64,000 nucleotides of DNA from Bacteroidota bacterium. Its GTDB lineage: Bacteria > Bacteroidota > Bacteroidia > Cytophagales > Cyclobacteriaceae. Below the pieces are notes generated by a model. It saw nothing but the letters and a program-made list of their open reading frames with translations. It ran no database searches and was not told the DNA's origin. The stretch lies in assembly GCA_022571715.1 (NCBI GenBank), contig JACZXH010000005.1, forward strand, positions 1 through 64,000. The letters are read 5' to 3'. Both the position numbers and the translations under genes were made by a program. Of the stretch, positions 19,251 to 30,307 are shown piece by piece (position 1 is the stretch's first letter; the number at the start of each line of letters is the position of its first letter).

Positions 19251-20549
19251 ATGTGTATTAAACTGATTCTTTTATCATTATTTCTTTCCGGAATTTGCGT
19301 ATTCGCATCGTCTTGCAGTAAAAATCAGAAAAACGATGGTGAACTGCTTTTCTGGTCATCCAACAATCTTCCGGAAATAGAATTTGCACAGGATATGATT
19401 GAGACATGGAACGCATCAAACAGTCCGCACATTAATTTTCAACCTGTACCCGAAGGCCAGTCGAGTGAAGAGATGATCCTGGCAGCCGTTGTAGCAAAAA
19501 CCACCCCGGATATTTATGCCAATATGCGCCAGGGCGATGTGGAGTTTTATGCCGAATCCCATGTGTTGATCCCTCTTGATACCCTGGATGGATTTCTGGA
19601 ATTCATGTATGCCAGGTGCGACAGCTCGGTAATGGACGAAATAAGATCTGCAGATGGCCACACCTACCAGGTCCCATGGAAAATCAATCCTATTATTGTA
19701 CTGTATAACCAGGACTATTATGACGAGCTTGGAGTGGTAGATTATCCAAGAACATACTCAGCATATCTTTCGTTGGCAGAAAAATTCAAAAAAGACATGG
19801 ACGGCGATGGATATGTGGACCGGTGGTTTGGAAATACTGAATCAAATGTTCTATGGTACCAGCGTTTTTTTAACTTCATTCCCCTTTACTATGCAGCTTC
19901 AGGAGGCTCCCCGCTTATTGAAAATAATAAAGCTGCCTTTAATAATGAGGCAGCAGTGAAAGTTTTCACTTTTTTACAGACATTATACAAAAATCAGTAC
20001 TTTCCAATCGAAAGACTTGCTGCACGCCGGGATCCGTTTCTTTACGGTGATATTGCTACCAAATGGACAGGCCCGTGGGATGTACCTTTTATACAGAAGT
20101 TTAAGCCCGATCTCAACTTCAATGCGCATCCGATGCCGGTTCCTGACGACTATATTGGTGTCTCACATACATATGCTGACCCCAAAAGTATAGTGATATT
20201 CAAATACAGTAGCAATCCGCAGAAAGCATGGGACTTTTTGCAGCAGTTTCTCAGCATTGAAAACGATTTTAAGTTTTTCAGCCTTTCCAAACAATTTCCA
20301 AGACGAAAAGACCTGCTTACCGATTCCATTTTCGTCAATTACCTAAAGAGAAATCCGCAATTAGCTCCTTTTGCAAAACAGGCAAAATACACCCATGGAA
20401 TTTCCGATACTCCTTACATGAAGGAGATTCTCGCTCTGATTTCACAAGAATATGAAGCATGCGTGGTTTATGGGAAGAAGGAACCCAGGCAAGCCATACA
20501 AGATGCTGCTCAGGCAGTTGATCTGCTATATTTAAATCTAAGTCAATGA
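19251..20549 (+). CDS. Sugar ABC transporter substrate-binding lipoprotein (family 1)
   Basis: SILVFASSC-like lipobox region CVFASSCSKN; GELLFWSSNNLPEIEFAQDMIETWNAS...VPWKINPIIVLYNQDYYDELGV...KWTGPWDVPFIQKF. Start trimmed to MCIKLILL. Confidence 0.9.
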   Translation: MCIKLILLSLFLSGICVFASSCSKNQKNDGELLFWSSNNLPEIEFAQDMIETWNASNSPHINFQPVPEGQSSEEMILAAVVAKTTPDIYANMRQGDVEFYAESHVLIPLDTLDGFLEFMYARCDSSVMDEIRSADGHTYQVPWKINPIIVLYNQDYYDELGVVDYPRTYSAYLSLAEKFKKDMDGDGYVDRWFGNTESNVLWYQRFFNFIPLYYAASGGSPLIENNKAAFNNEAAVKVFTFLQTLYKNQYFPIERLAARRDPFLYGDIATKWTGPWDVPFIQKFKPDLNFNAHPMPVPDDYIGVSHTYADPKSIVIFKYSSNPQKAWDFLQQFLSIENDFKFFSLSKQFPRRKDLLTDSIFVNYLKRNPQLAPFAKQAKYTHGISDTPYMKEILALISQEYEACVVYGKKEPRQAIQDAAQAVDLLYLNLSQ

Positions 20550-21403
20550 ATATCAGGCATAAAACCATACTACCATGGTTGCTTGTATCACCCTACATCA
20601 TTCATTTGCTCGTTTTTGTTGCGTTTCCGATCCTGTTTTCCCTGGTCCTTACATTTAACAAGTGGAATATTATTTCACCTATGGAATATATTGGACTGTC
20701 TAATTATTCACGGATCCTCCATGACAGACAATTTTGGAAGGCAGTTGGAAATACGCTGATCTTTCTTTCCATACATATCCCACTACAAATCATTGTCGCA
20801 ATTTCGCTTGCCGAGATATTGAATCAAAAAATTAAGCTGAGACCGTTTTTTCGTGGCGCTTTCTTTTTACCCGTAATTGTTTCTGGTGTGGTGGTTTCCA
20901 TTCTCTGGCAGCAGTTACTTGGTTTTGATACGGGCATTTTTAACCGGATGCTAACGTCTATCGGTCTGGGCCGCATCGGATGGCTTATCGACCCCAACTG
21001 GGCGATGCCTTCCATCGCGATCATGGCTACATGGAAAAATGTAGGGCTATATATTGTTTTATTTCTCGTGGGTCTGCAAACCGTGCCAAAAGCATACTAT
21101 GAGGCTGCGGATATCGAAGGGGCAACGAAATGGCAAAAATTCTGGCATATTACTTTGCCAATGATCAACCCTACAATTTTCATGGTGGTTATTCTGTCAA
21201 CCATTGGTGGATTTTCACTGTTTATCGAGCCCTATGTAATGACCGGTGGCGGGCCGTTGAACAGTACGTTGTCGGCGGTGCTATATATTTACAAACAGGC
21301 ATTCTTTTATTACCACATGGGTTATTCCGCCACACTGGGAATATTCTTTGCCATGATCATTCTTTTTGTCATCATTATTCAAAAGAAATTCATTGAAAAA
21401 TAA
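20546..21403 (+). CDS. Sugar ABC transporter permease (MalF/UgpA type)
   Basis: EAADIEGATKWQKFWHITLPMINPTIF EAA loop; coupled to the previous gene by ATGA. Confidence 0.95.
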   Translation: MNIRHKTILPWLLVSPYIIHLLVFVAFPILFSLVLTFNKWNIISPMEYIGLSNYSRILHDRQFWKAVGNTLIFLSIHIPLQIIVAISLAEILNQKIKLRPFFRGAFFLPVIVSGVVVSILWQQLLGFDTGIFNRMLTSIGLGRIGWLIDPNWAMPSIAIMATWKNVGLYIVLFLVGLQTVPKAYYEAADIEGATKWQKFWHITLPMINPTIFMVVILSTIGGFSLFIEPYVMTGGGPLNSTLSAVLYIYKQAFFYYHMGYSATLGIFFAMIILFVIIIQKKFIEK

Positions 21404-22226
21404 CGGGATAAATATCGCTTTGAAGTCAATATTCTACCTTTTGCTGGTAATGGCAGCATTAATGTTTATATATCCCTTTGTCTGGATGTTAAGTGCTTCA
21501 CTCGCTCCGGAAAGTGAACTTGCCACCCTGACGGTTATCCCATCAGAAATTACCTTTGAAAATTACCAGGTCTTATTAGATAAAATACCAATTGGCAGGG
21601 CTTTGCTAAATAGCGTCATAGTGGCTTCGTCTGTCACCCTGGGTGTACTTGTATTTGGCTCCATGATCGGGTATGCGCTTTCCAGGCTTGAATTCAGAGG
21701 CAGGGATACCATATTCTATATTATCCTGTTCACCATGACCCTCCCTTTTCATATCACCTTGATTCCCAACTACATACTAATGGTAAAGTTTGGATGGGTA
21801 GATACCTACGCTGCACTGATCATTCCTTACATGATCAATGCATTTGCCATTATCATGTTCAGACAGTATTTCAAATCCATACCACAGGATCTTATTGATG
21901 CGGCTAAAATCGATGGTTGCGGGGAGTTGAGAATCATATTTCAGATATTATGGCCTAATTCGATTCCGGCGCTGGTTACAATCGGGATCATTACTTTTAT
22001 GGCTTCTTGGAACGAAGTACTATGGCCTTTGATTGTGATTCGGGATGAACAACTGATGACGATGCCTCAGCTTGTTACTTTGTTTGCCGTGGGTGGCAGG
22101 GCCGAAAGCCAACTGGGTGTTAAGCTCGCTTCCGCAGTGTTGCTGGCATTGCCTATACTTGTTGCATATATGTTCTTTCAGAAATATTTTATCCAGAGTA
22201 TGGCCTCTTCAGGGCTCAAAGAGTAG
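21366..22226 (+). CDS. Carbohydrate ABC transporter permease (MalG/UgpE type)
   Basis: DAAKIDGCGELRIIFQILWPNSIPALVTIGI EAA loop; start uncertain (TTG at 21366 or about 21393). Confidence 0.93.
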   Translation: MSSLFKRNSLKNNGINIALKSIFYLLLVMAALMFIYPFVWMLSASLAPESELATLTVIPSEITFENYQVLLDKIPIGRALLNSVIVASSVTLGVLVFGSMIGYALSRLEFRGRDTIFYIILFTMTLPFHITLIPNYILMVKFGWVDTYAALIIPYMINAFAIIMFRQYFKSIPQDLIDAAKIDGCGELRIIFQILWPNSIPALVTIGIITFMASWNEVLWPLIVIRDEQLMTMPQLVTLFAVGGRAESQLGVKLASAVLLALPILVAYMFFQKYFIQSMASSGLKE

Positions 22227-22242
22227 TTATAGAATAATAATA

Positions 22243-23499
22243 ATGATAACAGTGAAACGATCGGATATTAGCATTGAAGCGGATACTAAAAAGGTGATCA
22301 TGATCTTTAATGAACTCACAGATATTAGCAGGTATGAACTGATTCTGCAACGTTTTTTACATTTATCAGATAACGATATTACTTTCGGATTAAAATATGT
22401 GGACCAAAAGTTCAGCGCCAGACATTATAACTTCAGTCAAAAGTTGATCGAACATTTTGAGCATCTTGAACACCTGCTGGGGAAAAAGATCGAAACAAGC
22501 AATAACGGGAAAAGACTGCTTGGTGCATACGTGACGAAAGAGTACTCCATTGAAGGCGCCGCCCTGTTTAACCCTTCCATCGTACCACATTTTGACCAGT
22601 CAGATCCGGATAAAACCAGATTCATACTAAGTTTCAGGCCGGTAGGGGAACAGCATATCTCAAGTCTTAGGTTTGGCGCCGGCACTATCGATGCCAATAA
22701 CGTCCTTCAAATTAACGGGCAAAACTATTCAACTACTGGCAAATACTCTTTTCCCGATCCTGATTCAAAAGAGGATTATGACGTAACCTTCGATGACGAA
22801 ATACCTCTTGAAGATCGTGTAATCTGGCCGTGCGCTCCGAGTGAAATTAATGGAATCGAAGACTTAAGGTTAGTAAGGCTTACGGATGGCCCGGCAAGTT
22901 ATATAGGAACTTACACCGCCTACAATGGCATAGATATCAAGTCAAAATTGCTTGAGACCGATGATTTTAGACATTTCAGGATTAGAGAACTAAAAGGAAA
23001 AGCAGTGAATGATAAAGGCATGGCATATTTTCCACGTAAAATAAATAACCGGTATTATGTTATTTCGAGGCAGGGCAGTGAAAGCCTGTCCATTATGCAT
23101 TCGGATAGTCTATATGACTGGGATACATACAGCCCGCTGCAGTCACCTGAATTTCCTTGGGAACTCGTGCAAATGGGAAATTGCGGTTCGCCGATTGAAA
23201 CTAATGAAGGATGGCTATTGCTCACGCACGGAGTTGGAGTCATGCGTGAATATGCGTTAGGGGCGATGCTTCTTGAACTTGATAATCCTTCTAACGTTAT
23301 ATCCACGTTGAAGGAACCGTTTATGAGGCCGTTGGAAAATGAACGTGAGGGATACGTTCCAAATGTACTTTATACCTGTGGATGGATGGAGCATAATGCA
23401 CATATTTTGATTCCGTATGCCATGTCTGATGCTGCATGTTCCTTTGCGCTGATTGAAACTGCAGAACTGATTGAAGAATTGAAAAGAAATATTAAATAA
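22243..23499 (+). CDS. GH130 family glycosidase/phosphorylase, long form
   Basis: FNPSIVPHFDQ...RFILSFRPVGEQHISSLRFGAGTID, NGIEDLRLVRL..YIGTYTAYNG, FPRKINNRYYVISRQ, NCGSPIETNEGWLLLTHGVG, EREGYVPNVLYTCG. Start trimmed to ATG 22243. Confidence 0.88.
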   Translation: MITVKRSDISIEADTKKVIMIFNELTDISRYELILQRFLHLSDNDITFGLKYVDQKFSARHYNFSQKLIEHFEHLEHLLGKKIETSNNGKRLLGAYVTKEYSIEGAALFNPSIVPHFDQSDPDKTRFILSFRPVGEQHISSLRFGAGTIDANNVLQINGQNYSTTGKYSFPDPDSKEDYDVTFDDEIPLEDRVIWPCAPSEINGIEDLRLVRLTDGPASYIGTYTAYNGIDIKSKLLETDDFRHFRIRELKGKAVNDKGMAYFPRKINNRYYVISRQGSESLSIMHSDSLYDWDTYSPLQSPEFPWELVQMGNCGSPIETNEGWLLLTHGVGVMREYALGAMLLELDNPSNVISTLKEPFMRPLENEREGYVPNVLYTCGWMEHNAHILIPYAMSDAACSFALIETAELIEELKRNIK

Positions 23500-23531
23500 G
23501 ATGCGCGCGTTGCACGTTTGCTGAAAATGAA

Positions 23532-24629
23532 TTGAAAATGGCTGAAGTAAAACTTGAAAAAATATCGAAAGTATATGAAGACGGTTTTAAGGCCGTCGAT
23601 CAGGTTGATTTCATTGTTCAAGATAAAGAATTTGTTGTACTTGTGGGTCCTTCTGGTTGTGGTAAATCCACAACACTACGTATGATTGCAGGGCTCGAGG
23701 ACATTTCTGAAGGAAAACTCTACATTGGCGACACGTTAGTGAATGATTTTCCTCCTCAGCAGCGTGATATTGCCATGGTGTTTCAAAATTATGCCTTGTA
23801 TCCGCATATGACCGTCCGTCAGAATATGGCTTTCGGACTAAAACTGAGGAGAATGCCAAAAGACGAGATCAACGCCAGGGTTATGAATGCGGCCAGGATA
23901 ATTGGCCTGGATGATTTAATGAACAAAAAGCCCGGAACGCTATCGGGAGGTCAAAGACAGCGTGTAGCATTGGGAAGAGCAATCGTAAGAAACCCGAAAG
24001 TATTTCTTTTTGATGAACCATTGAGTAACCTGGATGCAAAACTACGTGTGAATATGCGGCTTGAGATTGCCAAACTTCACAAAGAACTGGAAGCCACCAT
24101 AATTTATGTAACCCACGACCAGACAGAAGCTATGACTATGGCTGATCGTATTATAATAATGAAAGATGGATTAATACAACAGATAGACTCCCCGATCATC
24201 ATGTATAATAATCCGGTAAATAAATTTGTAGCCGGGTTTATCGGTAGTCCGCAAATGAATTTTCTGGACGGGAAAATTGAAGGCTCCGATTTTATTGGCG
24301 AAAACAATGTGCTAAAAATCCATCTGCCTTCAAAGTACCAGAAACAGCTTGCAGACTATGCCGGAAAAAACATTATTATGGGCATACGGCCTAAAGATAT
24401 TAAGCACGTAATTGAAGGAGAAATTGACATTGGATCATATGTGGCATTTAACACTTCATTTAATGGAGTAGAACCGATGGGAAACGAGACTTTTCTGTAT
24501 TTTTCGATGGGCGACAATGAATGGGTGGCACGTGTCAATCCTGATTCTGTTATAGTGGAAAAGGATACCGTTTACCTGAACAGCCATAAACTGCATTTCT
24601 TTGACCAGAAAACGGAGATTTCGCTGTAA
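23532..24629 (+). CDS. Sugar ABC transporter ATP-binding protein (UgpC/MalK type)
   Basis: Walker A GPSGCGKST, signature LSGGQRQRVALGRAIVRNPKVFLFDEPLSNLDAKLR, H-loop VTHDQTEAMTMADRI, C-terminal TOBE-like region. Confidence 0.97.
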   Translation: MKMAEVKLEKISKVYEDGFKAVDQVDFIVQDKEFVVLVGPSGCGKSTTLRMIAGLEDISEGKLYIGDTLVNDFPPQQRDIAMVFQNYALYPHMTVRQNMAFGLKLRRMPKDEINARVMNAARIIGLDDLMNKKPGTLSGGQRQRVALGRAIVRNPKVFLFDEPLSNLDAKLRVNMRLEIAKLHKELEATIIYVTHDQTEAMTMADRIIIMKDGLIQQIDSPIIMYNNPVNKFVAGFIGSPQMNFLDGKIEGSDFIGENNVLKIHLPSKYQKQLADYAGKNIIMGIRPKDIKHVIEGEIDIGSYVAFNTSFNGVEPMGNETFLYFSMGDNEWVARVNPDSVIVEKDTVYLNSHKLHFFDQKTEISL

Positions 24630-25031
24630 AATGCCAATTTATTACTAAATCAATCTACCCCACGGCAGTGTTCTTTAATGGCAGTCATATCATTTGCTGA
24701 TCAATTGAAATAAAATACATGTAATTTACGTATTTAGTATCTATGATTATTTTAGATAATTAAAATATATGTATATGCATTTTGGCCTCACAAGATTTAT
24801 ACTTTTGAATTTGAGTTACTATCCAACCCAACTGTGGCGTTGAGACCATAACTGAAAAAAATGGACAGGGTTTAAACATATGGTATGTAGTGATTGAATT
24901 ACTTAACCAATTCAGCTTATAACAGACACGATTTTTATTTTGTTAATAAAGGATGGCAGAAAATGAGCAAAACAATAAAATTCATATCTTAGACACGATG
25001 TTAAAACGCATATAGCAGTTAAATTATTGTA

Positions 25032-25958
25032 ATGTTAATAAACAGATATACAGATAACCCAATCCTTACAAAGGATGATATTCCATATCAGGTTGCTACC
25101 GTACACAATGCTGGCATTACAAAATTTGGTGACAAGTATATAATGATATTCAGATCGCATAAATTCAATGGCAGAAGCATATTGGGCCTTGCAGAAAGTG
25201 ATGATGGGTATCATTTTAAGGTTCATGATCAGCCATTTATGGTTCCGGCAACAGAAGGTATTTTCAAAGAATACGAGGAATACGGTGTCGAAGATCCCCG
25301 CATTGTTATGATTGACAATGAGTACCTGATCACCTACAGCGCCTATTCCAGGCATGGCGTACGAATTGGCCTCGCAAAAACAAAGGATTTCGAAACTGTG
25401 GAACGATTCTCCCTTATCACCGAAGCCGATTACCGTAATGTCGTAATATTTCCTGAAAAATTCAACGGTTTATATGCAAGGCTCGACAGGCCGCATTCTG
25501 AAATATCACCCTGGGCCATCTGGATATCCTACTCGCCGGATTTGAAATACTGGGGAGACTCAAAACTGATTATGAATCCGCTTATGTACCACTGGGATCA
25601 AATGAAGATCGGGCCCGGCGCACCTCCCATAAAAACTACACGTGGCTGGCTGAACATTTATCATGGCGTATTTCCGACTATGGACGGGAACGTGTACCGA
25701 TTGGGTGTGGCATTGCATGATCTTGACGATCCTTCTGTGGTCATAGCTGTTGGAGATGAATGGATTCTGCAACCAGAAAAAGTCTATGAAATAACGGGTT
25801 ATGTACATAATGTGGTGTTTACATGTGGGGCTGTGCCCGAAGAGGACGGCAGCATTAAAATATACTGGGGCGGGGCTGACAAAGTTATGTGTGTCGGAAC
25901 GGCCCGTATGGATGACCTGGTTGACCATTGCTTAGATAATCCTCGAAATCCTATGTAG
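25032..25958 (+). CDS. GH130 family glycosidase/phosphorylase, short form
   Basis: NAGITKFGDKYIMIFRSHKFNGRSILGLAESDDGYHF, YGVEDPRIVMIDNEYLITYSAYSRHGVRIGLAKTKDF, KIGPGAPPIKTTRGWLNIYHGV, VVFTCGAVPEEDGSIKIYWGGAD. Confidence 0.93.
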   Translation: MLINRYTDNPILTKDDIPYQVATVHNAGITKFGDKYIMIFRSHKFNGRSILGLAESDDGYHFKVHDQPFMVPATEGIFKEYEEYGVEDPRIVMIDNEYLITYSAYSRHGVRIGLAKTKDFETVERFSLITEADYRNVVIFPEKFNGLYARLDRPHSEISPWAIWISYSPDLKYWGDSKLIMNPLMYHWDQMKIGPGAPPIKTTRGWLNIYHGVFPTMDGNVYRLGVALHDLDDPSVVIAVGDEWILQPEKVYEITGYVHNVVFTCGAVPEEDGSIKIYWGGADKVMCVGTARMDDLVDHCLDNPRNPM

Positions 25959-26124
25959 AAGTCTGATCGAGTCTAAATTCGCTCCACTGAGTGCCTGCCG
26001 AGCATCAGCGTGAGATTTGAGATAGGTATTACTTGTTATAAAATGTTCAAAAGGATATCAATATATTTATCGTGATAAAAAAAACGTAAATCTAACCTGA
26101 CATTAGCTTGTTTTTAAACTAAAT

Positions 26125-27132
26125 ATGAATATTGCTATCCTATCTCCCATCGCATGGAGAACTCCTCCCCGAATGTACGGCCCATGGGAGCAGGTTACTT
26201 CAAATATTGCTGAAGGCCTGATCGAGAAGGGTATCGATGTGACCCTATTTGCCACTGGTGATTCCATTACTAAAGGCCACCTCGAATACATTTGCAACCG
26301 GCCTTATGCTGAAGATACAAACCTGGATCCGAAAGTCTGGGAATGCATGCATATAAGTCACATAATGGAACAGGCTAACCGGTTCGATTTGATCCATAAT
26401 AATTACGATTTTCTTCCCCTTACCTATTCCCGGATAATTACTACGCCAATGGTAACCACTATTCACGGGTTTTCTTCATTCAAAATACTGCCGGTATATA
26501 AAAAATATAATGACAGCAGTTTTTACGTATCTATCAGTGATTCTGACCGCAGCCATGAACTTGATTATATGGCAACTGTTTACAATGGCATCAACGCCAA
26601 TGAATTCACCTTCAACGATAATCCGGAGGACTATTTGCTGTTTTTTGGCCGGATACATCCTGAAAAAGGTACGGCTGAAAGTATTATGATTGCTAACAAA
26701 TCAGGTAGAAAACTTATTATTTCAGGCCTGATTCAGGATCAGGATTATTTTGACAGGCAGGTTAAACCATACCTAGACAATAAAAAGGTCGTTTATGTTG
26801 GCAATTCCGGCCCTCAGGACCGAGATCGGATATTGGGAAATGCGTATGCGCTACTGCATCCGGTTAGCTTTGAGGAACCCTTTGGACTAAGCGTAGTGGA
26901 AGCAATGTTTTGCGGAACACCAGTCATAGCGTTTAACAGGGGTTCTATGTCCGAACTTATCAGGGAAGGAAAAACCGGATTTATTGTCAATAGCATCGAA
27001 GAAGCGGCTGGAGCTGTAAACAAAATCAAATCTATCGAAAGGACCTGGTGCCGCCAATGGGCGGAATCGAAATTTACTCTTCAGAAAATGGTTGAAGGAT
27101 ACCTCTCTGTTTATAAAAAAATATTAGACTAA
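26125..27132 (+). CDS. Glycosyltransferase family 4
   Basis: LLFFGRIHPEKGTAESI, HPVSFEEPFGLSVVEAMFCGTPVIAFNRGSMSELI: GT4 EX7E motif. Confidence 0.93.
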   Translation: MNIAILSPIAWRTPPRMYGPWEQVTSNIAEGLIEKGIDVTLFATGDSITKGHLEYICNRPYAEDTNLDPKVWECMHISHIMEQANRFDLIHNNYDFLPLTYSRIITTPMVTTIHGFSSFKILPVYKKYNDSSFYVSISDSDRSHELDYMATVYNGINANEFTFNDNPEDYLLFFGRIHPEKGTAESIMIANKSGRKLIISGLIQDQDYFDRQVKPYLDNKKVVYVGNSGPQDRDRILGNAYALLHPVSFEEPFGLSVVEAMFCGTPVIAFNRGSMSELIREGKTGFIVNSIEEAAGAVNKIKSIERTWCRQWAESKFTLQKMVEGYLSVYKKILD

Positions 27133-27249
27133 TCAATTTCTAATCAGTCTATTATCTATTGTCTGCCAACTGTTGATTACGAACTCAAAATAGTACCCGA
27201 CCCGCAAATGTGTTCATGGACTTACATGAATAACTTCCCGTACCGTAAT

Positions 27250-27681
27250 CTACAAGTAGGGCCCGATTTTTCTCCTGATTGAGGTATGATTTATAAACTC
27301 CAAGGGTTGATCACTCACCAGGGGAATCATGGCCTGTACAGCGCTTCGTCTAAAGCCTAGTTTGGACGCTATGACTTGCGAGAAGAGGATTTCATTGGGA
27401 AGTATCCGCCGGTCGACTTTAGTAAGTCGAATTACATTATACAATAGTTCAATTTTCTGATCTTCTGATAGGAGTCTCAAATCGCCTATTGGATCCGGAT
27501 TTCGTTCAATTTCGTCTAATTCTTCCCTGTCCACATCATACCTTTTACCGATCTTTTCAATTAATTCCCGCTCATCCCGACTGTATTGTCCGTCAATGCG
27601 TGCAAGCTGTATAAGGATACTTAGCTGTGTTCGCACCTTTGACGGCTTGATAAGGTTGTAGCCATATTTTATCTTCTTCAT
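27250..27681 (-). CDS. TerB-like (tellurite-resistance TerB fold) protein
   Basis: LSILIQLARIDGQYSRDERELIEKIGKRYDVDREEL...LLYNVIRLTKVDRRILPNEILFSQVIASKLGF. Confidence 0.75.
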   Translation of the reverse strand: MKKIKYGYNLIKPSKVRTQLSILIQLARIDGQYSRDERELIEKIGKRYDVDREELDEIERNPDPIGDLRLLSEDQKIELLYNVIRLTKVDRRILPNEILFSQVIASKLGFRRSAVQAMIPLVSDQPLEFINHTSIRRKIGPYL

Positions 27682-27875
27682 AGACAGATGGATCCCTTAC
27701 GCAGACTTAACCTACTCCAAAATACAACAAAATTATTAAAAACATTTGGGTCCAGCACACAATATTTAAGTAGTTAGTTTTAAAAAATAATTTACCGGCA
27801 AATGCTTGTGCTAATAGGAATATTCGTAGATATTTTTTATATTCCGTTGATCAGGGAATAAAACAATTACGGACC

Positions 27876-30218
27876 ATGAAAATTTCATTAATAGGAACAT
27901 ATCCACCCAATCAATGCGGAATCGGAACGTTTACAAATCATCTGGTAAGATATGCGGTATCAGGTAATAATGATGCAGATACGATGGCTTTGGCTGATGT
28001 GATCGTAATCAATGATAAAACTCCCAAAGAAGATTATCCGCCCGAAGTGAAATATACCGTCCAGAAGCAGGATCAACTGGACTACACCAAAGCTGCTGAT
28101 TTCATTAATTTCAGCGACAGCAGCTTATGTGTTCTTCAACACGAGTTCGGGATATTTGGAGGCGAAAGTGGGGTATATGTTTTGCCATTGATACACAGGC
28201 TGCGTGTACCATTAATTGTAACATTTCATACGGTGCTTAAAAATCCTAGCTTTCTGGAGAAATCCATTGTCCGTGAAATCGGTAGAAAGGCTGATATATT
28301 AATAATAATGAGTCGTTTAGGTGCTAAATTTTTAAAAGAGATCTATCACATTCCTGAAGAAAAAATTCGCTTAATCGAACACGGCGTACCGGAATTCAAT
28401 ATTAATCCGGTTAAAAACGCAAAAAAGAAATTCAACTATGAAAACAAGAAGGTGTTGTTGACTTTCGGTTTACTGGGTCGAAACAAGGGAATTGAAACGG
28501 TGATCAACGCACTACCAAGGGTAGTAAAAAAACATCCGGAGGTGATGTATCTGGTGCTGGGCACTACGCATCCCAATATATTGCTTCATTCCGGTGAACA
28601 GTACAGACAATATCTGAAATTACTGGTCCGGAAATTTCACCTGGAAAATCATGTTTTCTTTTTAAAACAGTTTGTCGGAGAAAAAACCCTGCTTCAATAT
28701 TTGTCTGCAACAGATATTTACATCACGCCATACTTGAATGAGGCGCAGATAACGAGCGGTACTTTGTCCTATGCAATCGGAGCCGGTTCTGCATGTGTTT
28801 CAACCCCCTACTGGCATGCAAATGAATTGCTTAGCGACGGAAGAGGTGTGCTATTTGACTTTAAGGATGCTTCAAAACTGAGCGATATAATAATTGATCT
28901 GCTTGATAATCCGAAAAAACTGAAAGTCCTGAAGTCGAAGGCATACGAATATGGTAAAAATATCCGGTGGTCGATCATTGGAGCCAAATATCAGAAATTG
29001 TTTAAAAAAGTGGTTAAAGCTTATCGTCCCCAAGATCAAATTAGCAAAATGATCATTGACCCAACACTGGTTCCACAATTAAGTATAAGCCACCTGAAAC
29101 GATTGACAGATGACACTGGCATTGTGCAGCATGCCAAATATGGCATCCCCAATTTAAAAGAAGGCTATTGCATTGATGACAACTCCCGGGCCCTGCTTAC
29201 CGCATTGATCATTTACAAGCGCACAAATAATAAAGAAGCACTTGATCTTATACCTATCTATTTCAGTTACATTCATTACATGCAGAATATCAAGGGGACA
29301 TTCCGGAATTTCATGAGTTTCGACCGCCGGTTTTTAGATGAAGAAGGCTCCGAAGACTGTTTCGGCAGAACCATTTGGGCACTTGGGTATATGATCAAAT
29401 ACTCACCCAATGACGCCTATTTTCAACTGGCTTCAGAAATATTCAGAAATGCTCATCGTAATTTTGAGAAACTTAATTCTCTCAGGGGTATTGCTAACAC
29501 TCTCATTGGCATTTGCTACTACATCCATCATTTTCAATCAGATGAAGAGATGATCATTTTGATGGAACGTATGAGTTTAGATTTGGTTGAACGCTACTAC
29601 AACCATCGCACCAAAGACTGGCATTGGTTTGAAGATATCCTTACCTATGACAACGGGGTAATACCGCTTGCTTTATACTATACCGTTCAGATCATTGATA
29701 ATTCAAAAGTCCTGAAGGTTGCAGAGGAATCAACAAGATTTCTAGAAAAGGTAACGTTGAAGAGTGGTTATTTCGCGCCTGTAGGGTCAAATGGATGGTT
29801 TCCTAAAGAAGGAGTATGCGCCCGCTATCCGCAACAGGCTACGGATGCCATGATCATGATCTCACTATATTTTAAGATTTATCAAATCAAGAAACGTAAG
29901 CGAGACCTAAAAAACATGTTCCAGTGCTTTACATGGTTTCTGGGAGAAAATGATCTCCGTATTCCCTTATATGATCATGAAACCAACGGGTGTAACGATG
30001 GGTTGGAATCTTATGGCGTAAACCGCAACCAGGGCGCCGAAAGCACACTTGCTTACCTGATCTCAAACATGAATGTGCTAAAAGCGCTGGAACTGGAATC
30101 TAAAATCAGTAAAAAAATAAAACTTGATAAATCGAATGATACGGTATCTAAGATCAAGAAAACTAACGACAAAATAGCAGATAAAAACCTTGAAGGGCAG
30201 CTGGAAACTGTCACATGA
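27876..30218 (+). CDS. GT4 glycosyltransferase fused to C-terminal alpha/alpha-barrel glycosidase-like domain
   Basis: N-terminal SLIGTYPPNQCGIGTFTNHLVRYA, LLTFGLLGRNKGIETVINALP; C-terminal TDDTGIVQHAKYGIPNLKEGYCIDDNSRALLTALI...YNHRTKDWHWFEDILTYDNGVIPLALYY. Confidence 0.85.
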   Translation: MKISLIGTYPPNQCGIGTFTNHLVRYAVSGNNDADTMALADVIVINDKTPKEDYPPEVKYTVQKQDQLDYTKAADFINFSDSSLCVLQHEFGIFGGESGVYVLPLIHRLRVPLIVTFHTVLKNPSFLEKSIVREIGRKADILIIMSRLGAKFLKEIYHIPEEKIRLIEHGVPEFNINPVKNAKKKFNYENKKVLLTFGLLGRNKGIETVINALPRVVKKHPEVMYLVLGTTHPNILLHSGEQYRQYLKLLVRKFHLENHVFFLKQFVGEKTLLQYLSATDIYITPYLNEAQITSGTLSYAIGAGSACVSTPYWHANELLSDGRGVLFDFKDASKLSDIIIDLLDNPKKLKVLKSKAYEYGKNIRWSIIGAKYQKLFKKVVKAYRPQDQISKMIIDPTLVPQLSISHLKRLTDDTGIVQHAKYGIPNLKEGYCIDDNSRALLTALIIYKRTNNKEALDLIPIYFSYIHYMQNIKGTFRNFMSFDRRFLDEEGSEDCFGRTIWALGYMIKYSPNDAYFQLASEIFRNAHRNFEKLNSLRGIANTLIGICYYIHHFQSDEEMIILMERMSLDLVERYYNHRTKDWHWFEDILTYDNGVIPLALYYTVQIIDNSKVLKVAEESTRFLEKVTLKSGYFAPVGSNGWFPKEGVCARYPQQATDAMIMISLYFKIYQIKKRKRDLKNMFQCFTWFLGENDLRIPLYDHETNGCNDGLESYGVNRNQGAESTLAYLISNMNVLKALELESKISKKIKLDKSNDTVSKIKKTNDKIADKNLEGQLETVT

Positions 30219-30307
30219 GACTATTTCAGTGAATATTGAAAAATACGTGTATGCCTGAATTCTAAACCAGGTCATTGACTTTTATTTCAAGCAGAGGGGC
30301 GTTCACG

